Part shown: in pieces, positions 1-11,943 of the stretch
How the letters are laid out: the number at the start of each line of letters is the position of its first letter
How positions within the stretch are numbered: the stretch's first letter is position 1
Assembly (NCBI GenBank): GCA_033558025.1
Contig: JAUCEF010000017.1
Span: 806,001 to 870,000, forward strand
Length of the DNA: 64,000 nucleotides
Source: Phytophthora sp. 'mugwort'
Taxonomy: Eukaryota > Oomycota > Peronosporomycetes > Peronosporales > Peronosporaceae
Direction: 5' to 3'
Notes under the pieces: generated by a model
What the model saw: the letters and a program-made list of their open reading frames with translations, nothing else
Told to the model about the DNA's origin: nothing
Databases searched by the model: none
Translations under genes and position numbers: made by a program

Positions 1-1192
1 CTAGCAGCGGTTTCTTGCCTGTTCAAACTTGGTGCGACGAGTTGTCGTGGTTGATGGCACGCGTCGGACACCGATTACGGAGGAACGTAGCTGTCACGAC
101 AGCTTCACCCCAATACGTCTTGGGCAATCCAGCATGTTCCAGCATGCAGCACGCACACTCCACCAACGTCCGGTTCATGCGCTCGGCGACTCCGTTCAGC
201 TGAGGCGTGTATGGCGGCGTGAACTTCTGCATGATACCACGGTCCGCACAGAACTTGGCCATCGCACCCGAAGTGTATTCGCCGCCGTTGTCGCTCCGGA
301 GTGTCTTCGCGCGCTTGCCAGTCTGAGTTTCAGCAAACGCCACAAACTTAGCGAATTTGGCAGCCACCCCGGACTTGTTCCGCAGCAAGTACACCACACA
401 GAAGTGCGACTTGTCGTCGATGAACGTGACGAAGTAGCGCTTGCCACCAACCGTTGGTGTCTGCATGGGGCCGCACACATCGCTGTGAACCACCTCCCGC
501 ACTTGCTTCGCACGGTTCGGCGACGACTTCATGTAGCTCACTCGCGTTTGTTTGCCGAGTGAGCATCCATCGCACAGCTCCCACTGCTTTACCGACGCCA
601 TGTCGATACCAACACCGTAGCTCTTCTTGACGATGGCGTCTAGACCGCCATGGCCGATGTGACCAAGTCGAAGGTGCCAGAGGTACGACGTGGTGTCCCC
701 TTGGCGATCCTTCGAACTTGCCGCATTGGCCTCGTCAGGCATCATCAGAGTCATGCACAGCTTGAACAGCCCTTTGCCCTCACGAGCTTCCACTTAAGAT
801 ACTTCGTTTCAGCGAAGCATCCGTCGCTCTCGAAGATGACTGGCCCGACGTCGTTGGTGAACCGACCAACCGAAAACAGGTTGCGCGACAACTTCGGAAT
901 GTGCCACACGTTCGTTAGCACACCCTTCTTCATGCCGCGCGGGGTCTTCATCGACATCACAATGTCGCTGGCCGCACAGCCTGAACCACACCGTCGTCCG
1001 CAAGATCACGTCCACCGGAGAGATCATCTTGTAGTTCTTCATGTACTCCTTCGACTACGTCATGTCCTGCGTCGCACCTGAGTCGACCAGCCACACTCCA
1101 TTCGACTTGGAGGCACCCGTGTTACCACCAACCGAGAAGAGGAAGTCACCTGAGTCGTCTTCACTCTGCGCGATATTCGCTCGTTGCGGCCT
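1..1192 (-). pseudogene. Copia (Ty1-type) pol fragment: protease, GAG-pre-integrase, integrase
   Basis: Retrotransposon polyprotein remnant read right to left. A protease active site (WLVDSGAT) lies near 1065-1105. The segment at 751-960 continues the protease. The frame at 23-793 holds the GAG-pre-integrase zinc region (HLRLGH ... CDGC) and an integrase core whose three acidic positions are visible in HSDVCGPM, RSDNGGEY and NGVAERMNRT. The frame closes at a TGA near position 23 where related integrases have Trp, and recognisable integrase sequence (TGKKPLL) continues past it to the window edge. It is broken into at least three frames, so it is a decayed copy. The reverse transcriptase half would lie left of the window. 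Confidence 0.85.
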
Positions 1193-1936
1193 CTACCACT
1201 CCGCGTTCTCGCGGATTCGCACCGGACACTTGGCGATCCAATGTCCGTGCGCGCCACAGTAGTGACAGGCACTAGTCTTCTGCGCCTGCCGACCTTTGCG
1301 CTTGTTGTCGCTTGTCATGAACGCTTGACCTTGGCCGTGCGCGGTGCCGTCCGTACCGCCACCTTGTTCCTTGCGCTTCATGTCCTCATGCAGCAGCCGA
1401 GACGTCACGAGTTCCCACGACAGTGAGTCGGCTCTCGACTCCAACGCCATGATCAGGAACTGGTACGACTCGCTCAGACTTCCCAAAAGCGTGATCACCA
1501 AGTCGCTGGCCGGAGCGCCCACTGCGTCGAGCTGCTCTGCCAGCGTCTTGATCTTGTTGATGTGCTCCAGCACATCATCACCTTCCTCCATCATCGTCGT
1601 GAAGAAACGCCGACGAAGGAAGAGCTTGTTGACCAACTCTTCTTCTCGATGTGTCCTTCCAGTCTTGACCATGCATCATGCGCGTCCTTCACCGAGCGAA
1701 CCAGCGGCAGCTGCGAATCCTCCATCGCGAGACAGATCATCGCCAGCGCCTTGCGCGACTTCTTCCGAAAGAGCGCTTGATCCACCAGTCTGGCAGTGCT
1801 CCAGCTTCACTTCCCCACTTGTCACTTCCCACAGTTCGCGCTCCTCGAGCACCATCTGCATCTTGAACTTCCACGTGTGGAAGTTAATTCCGTCGAACTT
1901 GTTGATGCAGGCGGTCGTAGTCGAAGTGGCGTCCAT
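1193..1936 (-). pseudogene. Copia gag fragment with CCHC zinc knuckle
   Basis: Gag part of the same - strand Copia remnant. The N-terminus (KFDGINFHTWKFKMQ, then ELWEVTSGE) is the usual Copia gag start, and a Met at 1936 is the likely initiator. The middle (1193-1672) carries the UBN2-like helical region (FFTTMMEEGDDVLEHINKI) and ends with a zinc knuckle, CHYCGAHGHWIAKC. Frame changes near 1680-1800 split it, so it is not translatable as one protein. It abuts the protease/integrase piece directly, as expected for a single element. Confidence 0.85.
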
Positions 1937-2030
1937 GGCGAAGGCGTAGTCGGGGTCTTGGTCTTGGTCACGAAAGACGGGGCTTGGGCTCATAACCAAA
2001 AGACTGGTACTTGATGGCAAAATGCAAACT

Positions 2031-2910
2031 GATTGATTTAGGTCCTTAGTTCGCAAACTCCTTGCTACCTCTAATCCTACAGTTCTACCTACTGGGTACA
2101 CTCTACTGGATTCTCCACTGGATACTGAGTTACTTCAGCCAATAGGCGAGTGCCACGTAGAGCCCATCTTGTACCCACAATCTTGTACCCACCCGTGGCG
2201 TAACACCGTCCCGTAATCGCAGAAATGGTTGCGGTGTCACTGAGCGAAGGTCATACCGGTATCTTACCGGTATACCGTAGCTGGTCGAGACGTCTTCTTG
2301 GCAACATGCTAGTGCCTTGATAAATGGTCAATTCTCCGCCAGATTAAACCTAATATGGCCATTGAGATTAAGATATATGTATATATATGTAGGATGCTTG
2401 ATGTCTTAACCTTATATTTGACGCAGTGCCCTAATGCAAAAAAAAAACTGGCAATTTCCATTGTAGGTTAATCTCATTTCCACTCAATAACTCGCCTGAG
2501 CCACGCATCCATGCCTTGAACCCGATGTCAGCGATGAAGTCTCTCAGTCTACCAGTGGAGAACACGATAGACGAGCCCGCTGACGAAGATTTCTAGGTGG
2601 CGAGGGGTATTATGGCGCTGACGAGACTATGTGTACGACAGAGGACGTGTAGCTGGCTGGAATCGTTCACTCCTGATCGTCGTTATTACTTCTATAATTT
2701 TAAATGATATCATATCTTACTTTCGACAATCATGTCCAGCATATTACTGCAGCATTTTATACAACAGTCAGTCCACCAACTCCATCCAACAGTGTAGTCG
2801 CTTAAATATTCTCTAATATTCTCGGCAGGATGAAAGTGAGATTGTACATGTACCAGTCCGCTCACATACCGGTTGCTAAATTGAGTCATACTGGGGTCAT
2901 ACTATCATAT
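2031..2910. other. Intergenic; possible Copia leader/LTR remnant, no gene seen
   Basis: No convincing coding region. The first 200 bp or so sit upstream of the Copia gag start (the element is on -) and should hold its leader and 5' LTR, but I cannot fix LTR ends because no partner LTR is in the window. At 2260-2275 there is a small repeat of ACCGGTAT. The rest is AT-rich spacer before the cofactor D gene. Confidence 0.4.
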
Positions 2911-2933
2911 GATATCATACCTCATTGACAATC

Positions 2934-2951
2934 ATTCTCATTGGCTTGGTC
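2934..2951 (+). promoter_or_regulatory. Possible oomycete initiator element upstream of TBCD
   Basis: TCTCATTGGCTTGG resembles the oomycete initiator (TCATT core followed by a pyrimidine-rich flank). It lies about 80 bp before the chosen ATG at 3026, a typical distance. A similar motif sits upstream of the divergent-strand gene at 10.4 kb. Sequence match only. Confidence 0.35.
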
Positions 2952-3025
2952 TTTGTAAAGCGTTCCATTCGCGAAGATCCGTCGACCGGTCATCTCCATA
3001 TCTGCGCCCACTTCCCCGGCCGACA

Positions 3026-6000
3026 ATGCCCGTAGACCCGCCCGCAGACAATGATAGCTGCAGCGAGAGACGTTTCTTCGAAGAGCGCGAGCAAGTGCGC
3101 AATCTACTGCTAAACCTGGTGCGCACACGGCTCCCAAAGCCTGAGAGCGACGTGGACCGCGAGTTCCTGTCCGCGCACGCCACCGTCATAGAGATCGTAC
3201 GCTATTTCGTCTCCTTTTCTTCTGTTTTCTCTAGTTTCAGGCCTAATTCCGCCATTCACGTAGCTGGACAGATATTTGGAGCAGTCTCATTTACTGGATC
3301 CGTATTTGCGTGAGATGCTGGACCCTGTAGTGACGGAAATCAAGCGGGTGATGATTGAGAAGACGCAAGCAACAGCTACAGCAGAGATAGAGGAAAGAGT
3401 GGCCTTCCCCTGCCAAGTTTACTACGACCCGAGGCTGCACAAGCTCTTCCAGATCGTGTACCAATTGTGCAAGGTGCGTGGCTACAAGACGATCGTCAAG
3501 CTGCTGCCACACGAGGTGAGCGACTTTGAGCCCACGCTGCAGCTGCTACAGTCGCAGGATCGTACGGACCATTCATCCTGGGAGACGCGCTACGTGTTGC
3601 TGCTGTGGCTCTCGATGCTGTGTCTCGTGCCATTTGATTTAAACACGATCGATTCGTCGGCTCCAAGTGCTGGAGTCAGTACCAACGGAGCCATCTCCAT
3701 CGTGTCCAATATTGTGACACTATGTAAAGACTATCTTAGTGACCCAGGAGCGACGCAGGTGGCGGCGGCAGTTTGTTTGTCGCGGTTATTAAGTCGACCG
3801 GATATGGAGCAACATTACCTGGCACAGTTTCTTAACTGGGCGAATAGAGAACTCGTCACTGCGTCAGAAGGCAACGACACGCGTGTGTTGCAGTTTAAAG
3901 TGACTGGAATCATGCTCTGCCTGGCTCATATCGCCAAGAACTCGCCTCGGGAACAGCATATTGAGGCCAGTCATATCTATTTTGCTACCGTTATGAAGCT
4001 GGTGGCCCATCTTACAGAGGACAATTCACGATCAGACCGTCCAAGCAGCAGCACTTTGCATCGTAAGCTCAGCGTCAAGCTAGTGCAACGTCTAGGACTC
4101 TTGTATTTGCCGCCTAAGGTGCGCTCGTGGCGCTACCGTCGTGGGTTGAGGTCATTGGAACTTAATATGCAGTCCTTAGGATTGGATATTGATAACACGG
4201 TCATATCGACTTCAAGTCTCCCGCAAGATTCGAATAATGAGGACGATGATGACGCCTTTGAAGTAGTGGAAGAGCTGGAACAAATAGTCGAAGTCCTTTT
4301 GTGTGGATTGCGAGATAAAGACACAGTCGTGCGGTGGTCCGCTGCAAAGGGGATCGGACGAATCACTGGACGTTTACCGTATGAATTTGCTGACGATATT
4401 GTGCAGTCGGTACTCGAACTTTTTGTTGCGACCGAAGATGACGGGGCCTGGCATGGAGCTAGCTTGGCGCTAGCTGAACTTGCTCGTCGTGGTGTTTTGT
4501 TACCGCAACGTCTTCCTGATGCTGTCGACTCTGTGGCGAATGCTTTGAAGTACGACATTCGTAAGGGCACATACAGTATTGGTTCCCATGTGCGAGACGC
4601 TGCTTGTTATGCGTGCTGGTCCTTTGCGCGTGCTTACGAACCCTCACTGCTGCTACCTTGGCTGAAACAAGTTCTAGCGCCAGCGATGCTTGTGAATTGT
4701 GTCTTTGATCGAGAGTTAAACTGTCGTCGAGCTGCATCAGCCGCGTTCCAAGAAAACGTTGGACGACAAGGATCCATGAACTTTCCGAACGGCATCGACT
4801 TACTGACAAAAGCCGACTATTTTTCAGTGGCAAATTTACGTCACGCCTACTTGGATGTCAGCGTGTTCGTTGCCAAGTACCCAGAATACCGGTACGCATT
4901 GCTGCAGCATCTTCTTGACGCCAAGATTGTTCATTGGGACGTCCACATTCGAAGTCTTGCTGCTGCTGCGCTTGGAAAAATCGGCGCGTTGGATCCGCCA
5001 CATGCGATGGAACGATTGTTTCCACGACTTGTGGCATCTGCTTTATCACCCCAGGCCGAAGTTATCGTTCGACATGGTGCGATGATCAGTATTGCTGAGT
5101 TGCTCATGAATCTAGCGCGTGTGCCCGTATATATTGATGGCGAGCTACAGAAGAAGGTCAAAATGTTGCCCATTGAGGTTGAGAAACGACGTTTATTTCG
5201 TGGACGGGGTGGCGAAATGATTCGGACCGCTGTATGCAATGTGATTGAAGTGATATCAATCTCTCGACTGAGTCTGGGATTCGCTCAGTTGAAGAAGTAT
5301 TTGTTGATGCTTGAAGAATGTTTTGTGCACCCGAATGAGAACGTACGTGATGCGGCTATTGATGCTTTCGGCGCTTTTACAGCTCAGTACAGCCCCAAGA
5401 TATTTGCCAAGGGAAGTCCAGCTCATGTGAAATATATGCGCGAATTAATCCCACGATACATCAGTGCTGGTATTATGACGGTCTCCAACGTGAACGGTGC
5501 TTCCGTCGAAGTGCCGAACCCAAATGTGGCTGCACGTCGAGGGTTTTTGCGCGCTGTGGGGGTTGCCTCGAAGGAGTTAATTCAACCATACATTAATGAA
5601 GTATTAGCTGCCGTTATTCAGTCTGCATCGCTTTCGGAGCGTCTGACTGAAGACGAGGACCCTGGAAGTCGAGTAGCTGCTGTTCAAGCACTGGTCGACC
5701 TAAGCTCTCGACCATCAGCCGAGCTTGATCTTAACAGCATGGAAGATGAAATAGTCCAGACGCTCGTCCGATGTATCCATCAAGATTATCGTCTTGATGA
5801 GCGTGGAGATGTCGGTTCCTGGGTTCGCAAAGAAGCGATGCTGGGTCTCGAGAAGTTACTTCTTGGTGACGCCACACACGCGCAAAATCAGCACTTCCGT
5901 CTCGTTGGTGCAACTGCACATACACCTTATGGCCAAGGTATCATTGTTGATGGATTCTCGGATCGAAAGCGCAAGATCGAAGCAATCAGCAACGAATCCG

Positions 6001-7520
6001 CGATTGACCCGTTATGCTACGTCAAGTTCGAGAAACCTGCTCTGGGGTACTATTACTTCAGTCCTGGTGGAGTGGGGCTTATTCATATAAAGAAAATATC
6101 TGTGAGTGCAGGTACCAGACTTCAAAGTGGTGTCGGTAACAAGATATTCCAAATACCTGACTTGGAAACCCGTACGAAGCTCTCAGAAGAGCAAACGACA
6201 TCGAATCCAACTTTTGTAATGCCGTTTGCTCGACGGTTGTCCCCAGACCTTGTCGGCACTATTGTAAGCTATGCGATTTGCACTTTGTTACAATTTTGTT
6301 CAACTAAAAGTTTGTATTTTTTCTTTTCGTGTTTGATTAAACAGTTTGGAGCGCTAGCGAAGCAGTTAGCAGAGAAACTGGATAATATGAGGATGACGGC
6401 TGGCAGTATTTTGTTCCGCTTACTGCATTCAAGCACCCCTCGTGTTGACGGCATTCCAGACCGTTTTCAGCTTGAGAAGCAGATATTTCCGTCGACACTG
6501 ATGATAAACTGGTCCATGGCTCACGATACGTTCCCGTTGGTAGTGAAAATGATGGATATTCCAGAATTGATGGAGCAAGTTACTGCTGGCCTCGTTATCA
6601 GTGTGGGTGGTCTGACTGAAAGCGTAGTAAAGGCTTCCAAGGGTGCTCTGTTCGACTGGGTGCGTGCGCACTTACAGACAAAAGACTTTGGGCTGCTCAG
6701 TCGATTCAGCTTTTTCTTGGTGACTCTGTTGACGCGTCAGCACCAAGATGATCGCGTTACGATTCCCGTTATGAAGACAATGGCGCTGCTACTAGAATCT
6801 AATCTCCTTCGCTTTTTATTCGAGACGCGTCAAGCAGAACATGGCAGTGACACAACAGTTACAGACTTCGGGGCGCGGTTGTACTCAGCACTGCGTGACG
6901 AAATCCAAAAGTGCACAGCGGTCCCAAAGCTCAGTGCTGCGATCAGTGTCCTGATTGGTTTACTCCCAAGCGACCCTGACACAGAAGCAAAGACATTGCG
7001 TGCTCTGGTGCTTTTCTTAGGACACAAATTCCCCAAGGTGCGAAAACTTACTGCTGAGAAACTCTACACGCGATTGCTTCTTCACGACGAGATTATCGAC
7101 GAGGAAAAGGTTGGTGATTCGCATGGTTGAGTGTTTTTTTCTTTTCTTCGTGCTGATAGTAATCGGTCATGTGTGTGCTTCATGTGCAGTACGACACGGT
7201 GGTCGAGGTCTTGAGTGATACAGCATGGGACGCTTCAGTAAGTTGACCTACCGTTCAGTTCCAACCAAATGACGAACTAACCGACTTTGCTGCGACAGAT
7301 TTCTCAAGTGCGTACAGCTCGCAACGAGCTACTAGAACTCTTAGGCATGGACCTGCCCTTGAAAAAGTTGTACGTTTTCTTGTGTGTTTGGGTTATCTTT
7401 CTACACTCTCCTCTCTAATACCATTCGACCAGGTCTTCCCCCGCAGAAGAAACCAGATCAGCGGCAGCTTCACAAGAAAATGCAAGTTATAAAAACCTCA
7501 TCAAGGAAATGGGCTATTAG
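3026..7520 (+). CDS. TBCD: Tubulin-folding cofactor D (beta-tubulin chaperone), six exons
   Basis: Cofactor D binds beta-tubulin during alpha/beta heterodimer assembly in the cytosol. The proposed exons are 3026-3196, 3264-6263, 6345-7109, 7190-7237, 7299-7369 and 7433-7520. They give 4143 bp (1380 residues), somewhat longer than the roughly 1200 of animal cofactor D. The family signature is around residues 405-430 (LRDKDTVVRWSAAKGIGRI), within HEAT-like helical repeats that fill most of the protein. The C-terminal exons restore the conserved tail ending in SYKNLIKEMGY. All introns are 61-81 bp with GT..AG ends. The intron at 6264-6344 is 81 bp, in phase 0 and stop-free, so its retention would only add 27 residues. 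The first intron (3197-3263) joins IEI to LDRYLEQSHLLDPYL. The start is the ATG at 3026, because the initiator-like site lies between it and the upstream open frame. Convergent with the next gene, 97 bp apart. Confidence 0.93.
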
Positions 7521-7617
7521 CTTTATCGTGCAAACGAGAATTCATAAACTTTCACGTATGTTGCAGTATCTCCCTACAATGTCTGTCAACAGTAGCACAG
7601 AGTCTTGTCTAGAACCT

Positions 7618-10263
7618 CTAGGTCTCGAATTCGTGTCTGTCTTCGCCAATGACCGTTGTCTCGTACGTCACTTTAACTCGACCGCCTGTCGCACCTTCAC
7701 TGAGGTAAATAAAAACATTCATCATAAACCACGTGAACACAGGACTCCATGTCTTCTTCTCCAGCTGTTTAATCACCCCCGTCGGTTTCTGCGTGCTAGT
7801 GCCTCTGATGTGTTCAAATACTTGATCCCATGTGTAGCTCTGACCCGTCGTGCCCAGGTACATATTGAGTAAGTCTTGCTGCAGTTCATTCACACGACGT
7901 CCTGAGAACAGCAGCCCGAGCTCTGTATCATTCGGACGCGCACTCAGACTGCGATCAGCCAGGTTCGAAGACGACCTAAGCGCGTACTGCCCGTCCACAA
8001 TGAGGATGTTGGAATGCACCTTAATCAACACGCCATGATGCTCGAGACGGCCCACTTGAAGGTGCTGCCACAGTTCATCCAACGTGAGGCCATACGCCAA
8101 TGCACAATCCTCTAGCTGCTCCAACGACCACTGAATAGAAAGCGTACAATATGTGCGAGCCAGGAACGAAGGTTCGTCTTTCTGAGCGGCGTTTGTCAGA
8201 ATAAGCGCATGAAATGACTCGCCTTTGCGATGAGCTTGGCTAATTCGCGCGACAATTGCGGGACACACGCGGTTGTGCTGGAGTGACCCACCTGAGATCA
8301 TGATTTGACTTTCCAGTTGTACTGAGTGCTTGGCATTCATAATCATATTGACCATGCAATTCTCCTCTCTCCAGCCACCAGAGACGAGTGGGAATGGCGG
8401 AGACTCCATAAATTGATCATAGTAGCGTTTCTTCTCTGCTGGCTGGTGGTTCGCATGGATCCATCTCACCATCTCCGACGTGCAACGGCAGACAACGCTG
8501 AGCTCGTGCCAGTAATACCCGAGATGGTTCTTGCGCAGCCATCCTTCACGCTCAGTATTCACATCGCAGCCTGTGACCATGAGAGTTTCCTCATCGATAC
8601 ACAAATATTTCTGATGGTGGAAGGCATATCTCGAGTTGTTGGACAAGTGACGCGTCAACCAGCTCGGACCCAAGTCACTCACGGAGCAAGTGAAATGCAC
8701 TTCAGGTGGCAAAATGAGACGCAGATCGGCGATCGAGTTGGTGCCGTAGTCGCGCACGGGATTGTATAGAATGTGCACGTCAACTCCACGCTGGACGGCA
8801 TCGCGTAGAAGTGATACAAACGTCTTGTCCTTGTGCTCCTCATTCGTTGTATGGAGAACTTGAGTGAAGTCACAGAGGAAGGTCGAGTAGTAAATCGACT
8901 TGCGGGCAGACACAAGTAGCTCTACAATGGCCTCCTGACACTCGCGGAAGTCGCGACACACGCGGAGTTCGTTGGGATTTGAGTCGTCATTGTCACTGGC
9001 CCATTTGATCTGCTCGAATGTAAAATCTGTCTCAAGTCTGTCCTTGTCTTTGCTCTTTTGGTCCAGCAACTCATCCATTGGGCGATCTACTGCCTTGACA
9101 ACGTTTGCTCTTCGGCCGTCACTATTGCTGCTCTGTGAATCAACCTTGACCAGTAAGACACACACACCACAGATCGTGATCATGATACCACCCAGGAAGC
9201 ACATGAGCGCATTGGAGCTGTAGCTGGCCATCTCGTTGTAAAAGATCATGCCACAACCCATATTGCCCATGATAATGAACGCCTGGTATAACGGGATGAA
9301 CTTGAGCGTACCAAAGAACTCGAGCCCTTTGTTCAAGAAGAAGAGCTGCGGTACCAACGCACACGGGATAGCGAGCACCAGCACGATAAAGAACGGGTTC
9401 AGGAACACGAGCCAGTCCTGGTGGCTCAGCGCAGACTTGGTCACTTCGACAACGGACTTGGTTGCGAGCGAAGTAAATCCCGCCATGACGCCGGCACAGG
9501 AGCTGAAAGCCAGCAGTCCGATCGGGTGACGCTGCAGCTTATCTGTATGCACGCGTCGCAGCAGCAGCATGGCGTAGGCGAGAGCTATGACGGTGTATCC
9601 GAGTGGGAATACTGAGTCCCTCACGAGCAATTGTCCAAGCGACTTGAGCGTGTAAGATTTCTGGGGGACGTCGGCGAGCTGTGCAGCGTAGACGTCGATA
9701 CCGACGCCCAGGACGATGAGAGCACTAGACAGCAGGTCGTAGACACCGAAGCTCTCGCGCAGCACGAAGCGTCCGAGCAGCGCGCTGTAGATGAGCGTGA
9801 GCGCCGCGAAAGGAGCTTGCACAGCCTGACCAAGAATCGCGAGGTTGATGACAGCCGAGATGGTGCCCATGGCGAGCAGGAAGAGGCCGACCAGGAAGGC
9901 CGTCTGCATGGTAGCTGTGCCTAGCGCCAAGTTGCGAGCCACTCGGATATGCGCATACTTCTGACAGCAGTAGCCGCTGGCGGATAGGAAGCTACCGAGC
10001 AGCGAATTGAACACGCCCGCGTACAGGTTGGCGGTGGCGTCCACGTGCAAATTCAGTTGCGGGCCCAGCATAAGCAGTGCAAGCCAGACGAAGGTGCACA
10101 GAACGCTCAGGATCATGGCCAAGACGAACCAACGCGGCAGACGGAAGGGTGGCGAGTGAGCGGACGCAGGACAAGACGCGACGGCGAGGTGCACGTCGCG
10201 TGGCAGCAATGGCGTGAGTTCAGAGGCTGAAGCCGTCGTCGCGGACGGAGAAGGGCGAGCCAT
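7618..10263 (-). CDS. NIPA/DMT-like membrane protein fused to a phospholipase D-like domain
   Basis: A single uninterrupted 881-residue frame. Residues about 45-375 hold roughly nine hydrophobic segments laid out like the NIPA/EamA-type transporter fold (starting FVLAMILSVLCTFVWLALLMLG). After a hydrophilic linker (about 380-430), residues about 435-860 form a phospholipase D superfamily domain. The first HKD motif is intact (His550, Lys552, Asp557, in HHQKYLCID). The second reads VHSNILIVD (His750, Asn752, Asp757), so Asn replaces the expected Lys, followed by a conserved SSSNLADRS. Oomycetes are known for transmembrane-PLD fusions, so a membrane-anchored PLD-like protein fits. Whether it hydrolyses phospholipid is open given the altered second motif. 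The ATG at 10261-10263 begins the frame, and an initiator-like site lies about 115 bp upstream. Confidence 0.88.
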   Translation of the reverse strand: MARPSPSATTASASELTPLLPRDVHLAVASCPASAHSPPFRLPRWFVLAMILSVLCTFVWLALLMLGPQLNLHVDATANLYAGVFNSLLGSFLSASGYCCQKYAHIRVARNLALGTATMQTAFLVGLFLLAMGTISAVINLAILGQAVQAPFAALTLIYSALLGRFVLRESFGVYDLLSSALIVLGVGIDVYAAQLADVPQKSYTLKSLGQLLVRDSVFPLGYTVIALAYAMLLLRRVHTDKLQRHPIGLLAFSSCAGVMAGFTSLATKSVVEVTKSALSHQDWLVFLNPFFIVLVLAIPCALVPQLFFLNKGLEFFGTLKFIPLYQAFIIMGNMGCGMIFYNEMASYSSNALMCFLGGIMITICGVCVLLVKVDSQSSNSDGRRANVVKAVDRPMDELLDQKSKDKDRLETDFTFEQIKWASDNDDSNPNELRVCRDFRECQEAIVELLVSARKSIYYSTFLCDFTQVLHTTNEEHKDKTFVSLLRDAVQRGVDVHILYNPVRDYGTNSIADLRLILPPEVHFTCSVSDLGPSWLTRHLSNNSRYAFHHQKYLCIDEETLMVTGCDVNTEREGWLRKNHLGYYWHELSVVCRCTSEMVRWIHANHQPAEKKRYYDQFMESPPFPLVSGGWREENCMVNMIMNAKHSVQLESQIMISGGSLQHNRVCPAIVARISQAHRKGESFHALILTNAAQKDEPSFLARTYCTLSIQWSLEQLEDCALAYGLTLDELWQHLQVGRLEHHGVLIKVHSNILIVDGQYALRSSSNLADRSLSARPNDTELGLLFSGRRVNELQQDLLNMYLGTTGQSYTWDQVFEHIRGTSTQKPTGVIKQLEKKTWSPVFTWFMMNVFIYLSEGATGGRVKVTYETTVIGEDRHEFET

Positions 10264-10377
10264 TGCACGTCACACGCGCAGCAAGAGTCTGAGTGGAGCG
10301 GAGCCTCTGCTTGGGTCTGATCGGCTGCATAGGAAAGTATGAAAAAGATCCCTTCTTGTATAATCAGATCGAGTTTC

Positions 10378-10390
10378 GGCCAATGAGCGG
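10378..10390 (-). promoter_or_regulatory. Possible oomycete initiator element for the PLD-fusion gene
   Basis: On the - strand the sequence reads CCGCTCATTGGCC, close to the oomycete initiator consensus (GCTCATT), about 115 bp upstream of the ATG at 10263. Its TCATTGG core matches the site upstream of TBCD. Confidence 0.4.
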
Positions 10391-11943
10391 GAGAATGCAA
10401 GAATTTATTGGTTAATGGGAGATAATTGATAGCCGGGGGTGGCGCTCAGATCGCGATTGGCGATCGGGTGGTCATTTTCTTTCTTTCTGACACTGATAGT
10501 ACACTGTAAGGAGCTTACGAGCATTCAACGTGTGCAATTTGTTGCGGTGTTCTTGTAGTCTATCTAATCGTGCTTTGCAATGCGTGTCGTTTTCACTTGG
10601 CGCTGTAGTTGATGGAGCTCGATATAAATAACTATAGTGAAAAAGACAGTGCAATTCGACCAGATTATATATCACAAACCCTGATTTAGATCCCGATTTA
10701 TGCTATCTGCCGTCGAATTGCGGGTTCGAAAACGCAATTCTGTCCGATTTATTATAACTCCACCTCGCGGTCTGTCCGACAATAGATGCACCTTTACATA
10801 CTAAGAGTGCAACGAGCGTGCCAACAACACTCGGACAGAGAAATTGGTGGATGCAGATCATCATCGAGCTAGTTATGCATCAGAGCAATTTTAGATCGTT
10901 AGCAGCCGGCGACATCTTGGCGTCCTTCAAGGGACTCACCGCCACCAAGTGATCGTTTTAGCAAACAAGGAATAGCCGACATACGACAAACTAGGCACGT
11001 CTTAGTTCCTTTCGCATGCTTATGTCCACGATTTATTTGCTGGTCGAGGTCGATCTCAGGCCTTAGATGGAGCGAAAATCCCCAAAGTACAACAATTTTG
11101 CATGGCGTTCCTGCAACGTAATTCTCTGGGAAAACTGGCTCTTTACGCAACGATATCCGCCAAAGTTATTCATCAATTCGCACTTAACCGGTTTGATAAG
11201 ATAAATAAATCAGAATAGCGAGGACGGGTGTCATGGTCAACAAATCTCTAAAGTTGGAGGCGTCGGCAGGAAAGCTATCACACGGCTAGGCCCCAAAACC
11301 CTTCCCGGTCGGGCTTAACCTTATAGGACCGAGCGATATGATGCCATGTTGGTTCTGGGTGTAAGACCGCGTGCTCCGCACTCGGATCTTAAACCGCAGG
11401 TGTTGTGTCGGCTAGGTCCTCAAATACTTTTACCCCCTCTTTGAGTTAACATTGCAGGACGCACTTTCATAATTTCCCATATGAAAACGCTAAAGCTCGT
11501 CGTTGGCTGAGCGAAAATGTCACAAACACCGGTAGAAACTGAATGAAAACACACTGATAATACTTTTAGGGAGAGGCGACACAGTAAGTTATAGACGAAC
11601 GCCAACGCAGGCGAGCGGTTAGGTCGCGTAGCCATAGCAAACCCGCGCAGGGTGCCCATGAAGCAGATCCGCGCGATATTTGCGGAGGCGGGCCCAGCGC
11701 CTGACCAGTTGGTAGGAAGCTTGGAAGCGGTTGAGGCGAAGCTGGAGAATTGAAGAATGAGTGAGATTGAAAGTTATGCAAAGCTTCGTGAGCGACTGCC
11801 TCCTGCACTACTCGCCTTACCTACAGCCCTCGAGCTATCGTGTCCAACGCGCTGTCATGTCCGACGTTGTCATTGAACTAGCCAAGATGACGATAGGCAC
11901 ATTGCCCTGTTGCATTGGCGTCCCACAACATGATGGCAGTTCA
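10391..11943. other. Intergenic spacer, no gene recognised
   Basis: About 1.5 kb without a convincing reading frame on either strand. The short open frames show no domain, repeat or biased composition. The stretch 11220-11460 is GC-richer than its surroundings and could be an old LTR, but I find no second copy in the window. Confidence 0.4.

Noticed and set aside
10899..11150. 83-codon - frame in the 10.4-11.9 kb spacer as a gene
   Set aside because: No domain, no promoter-like motif, and length expected by chance.
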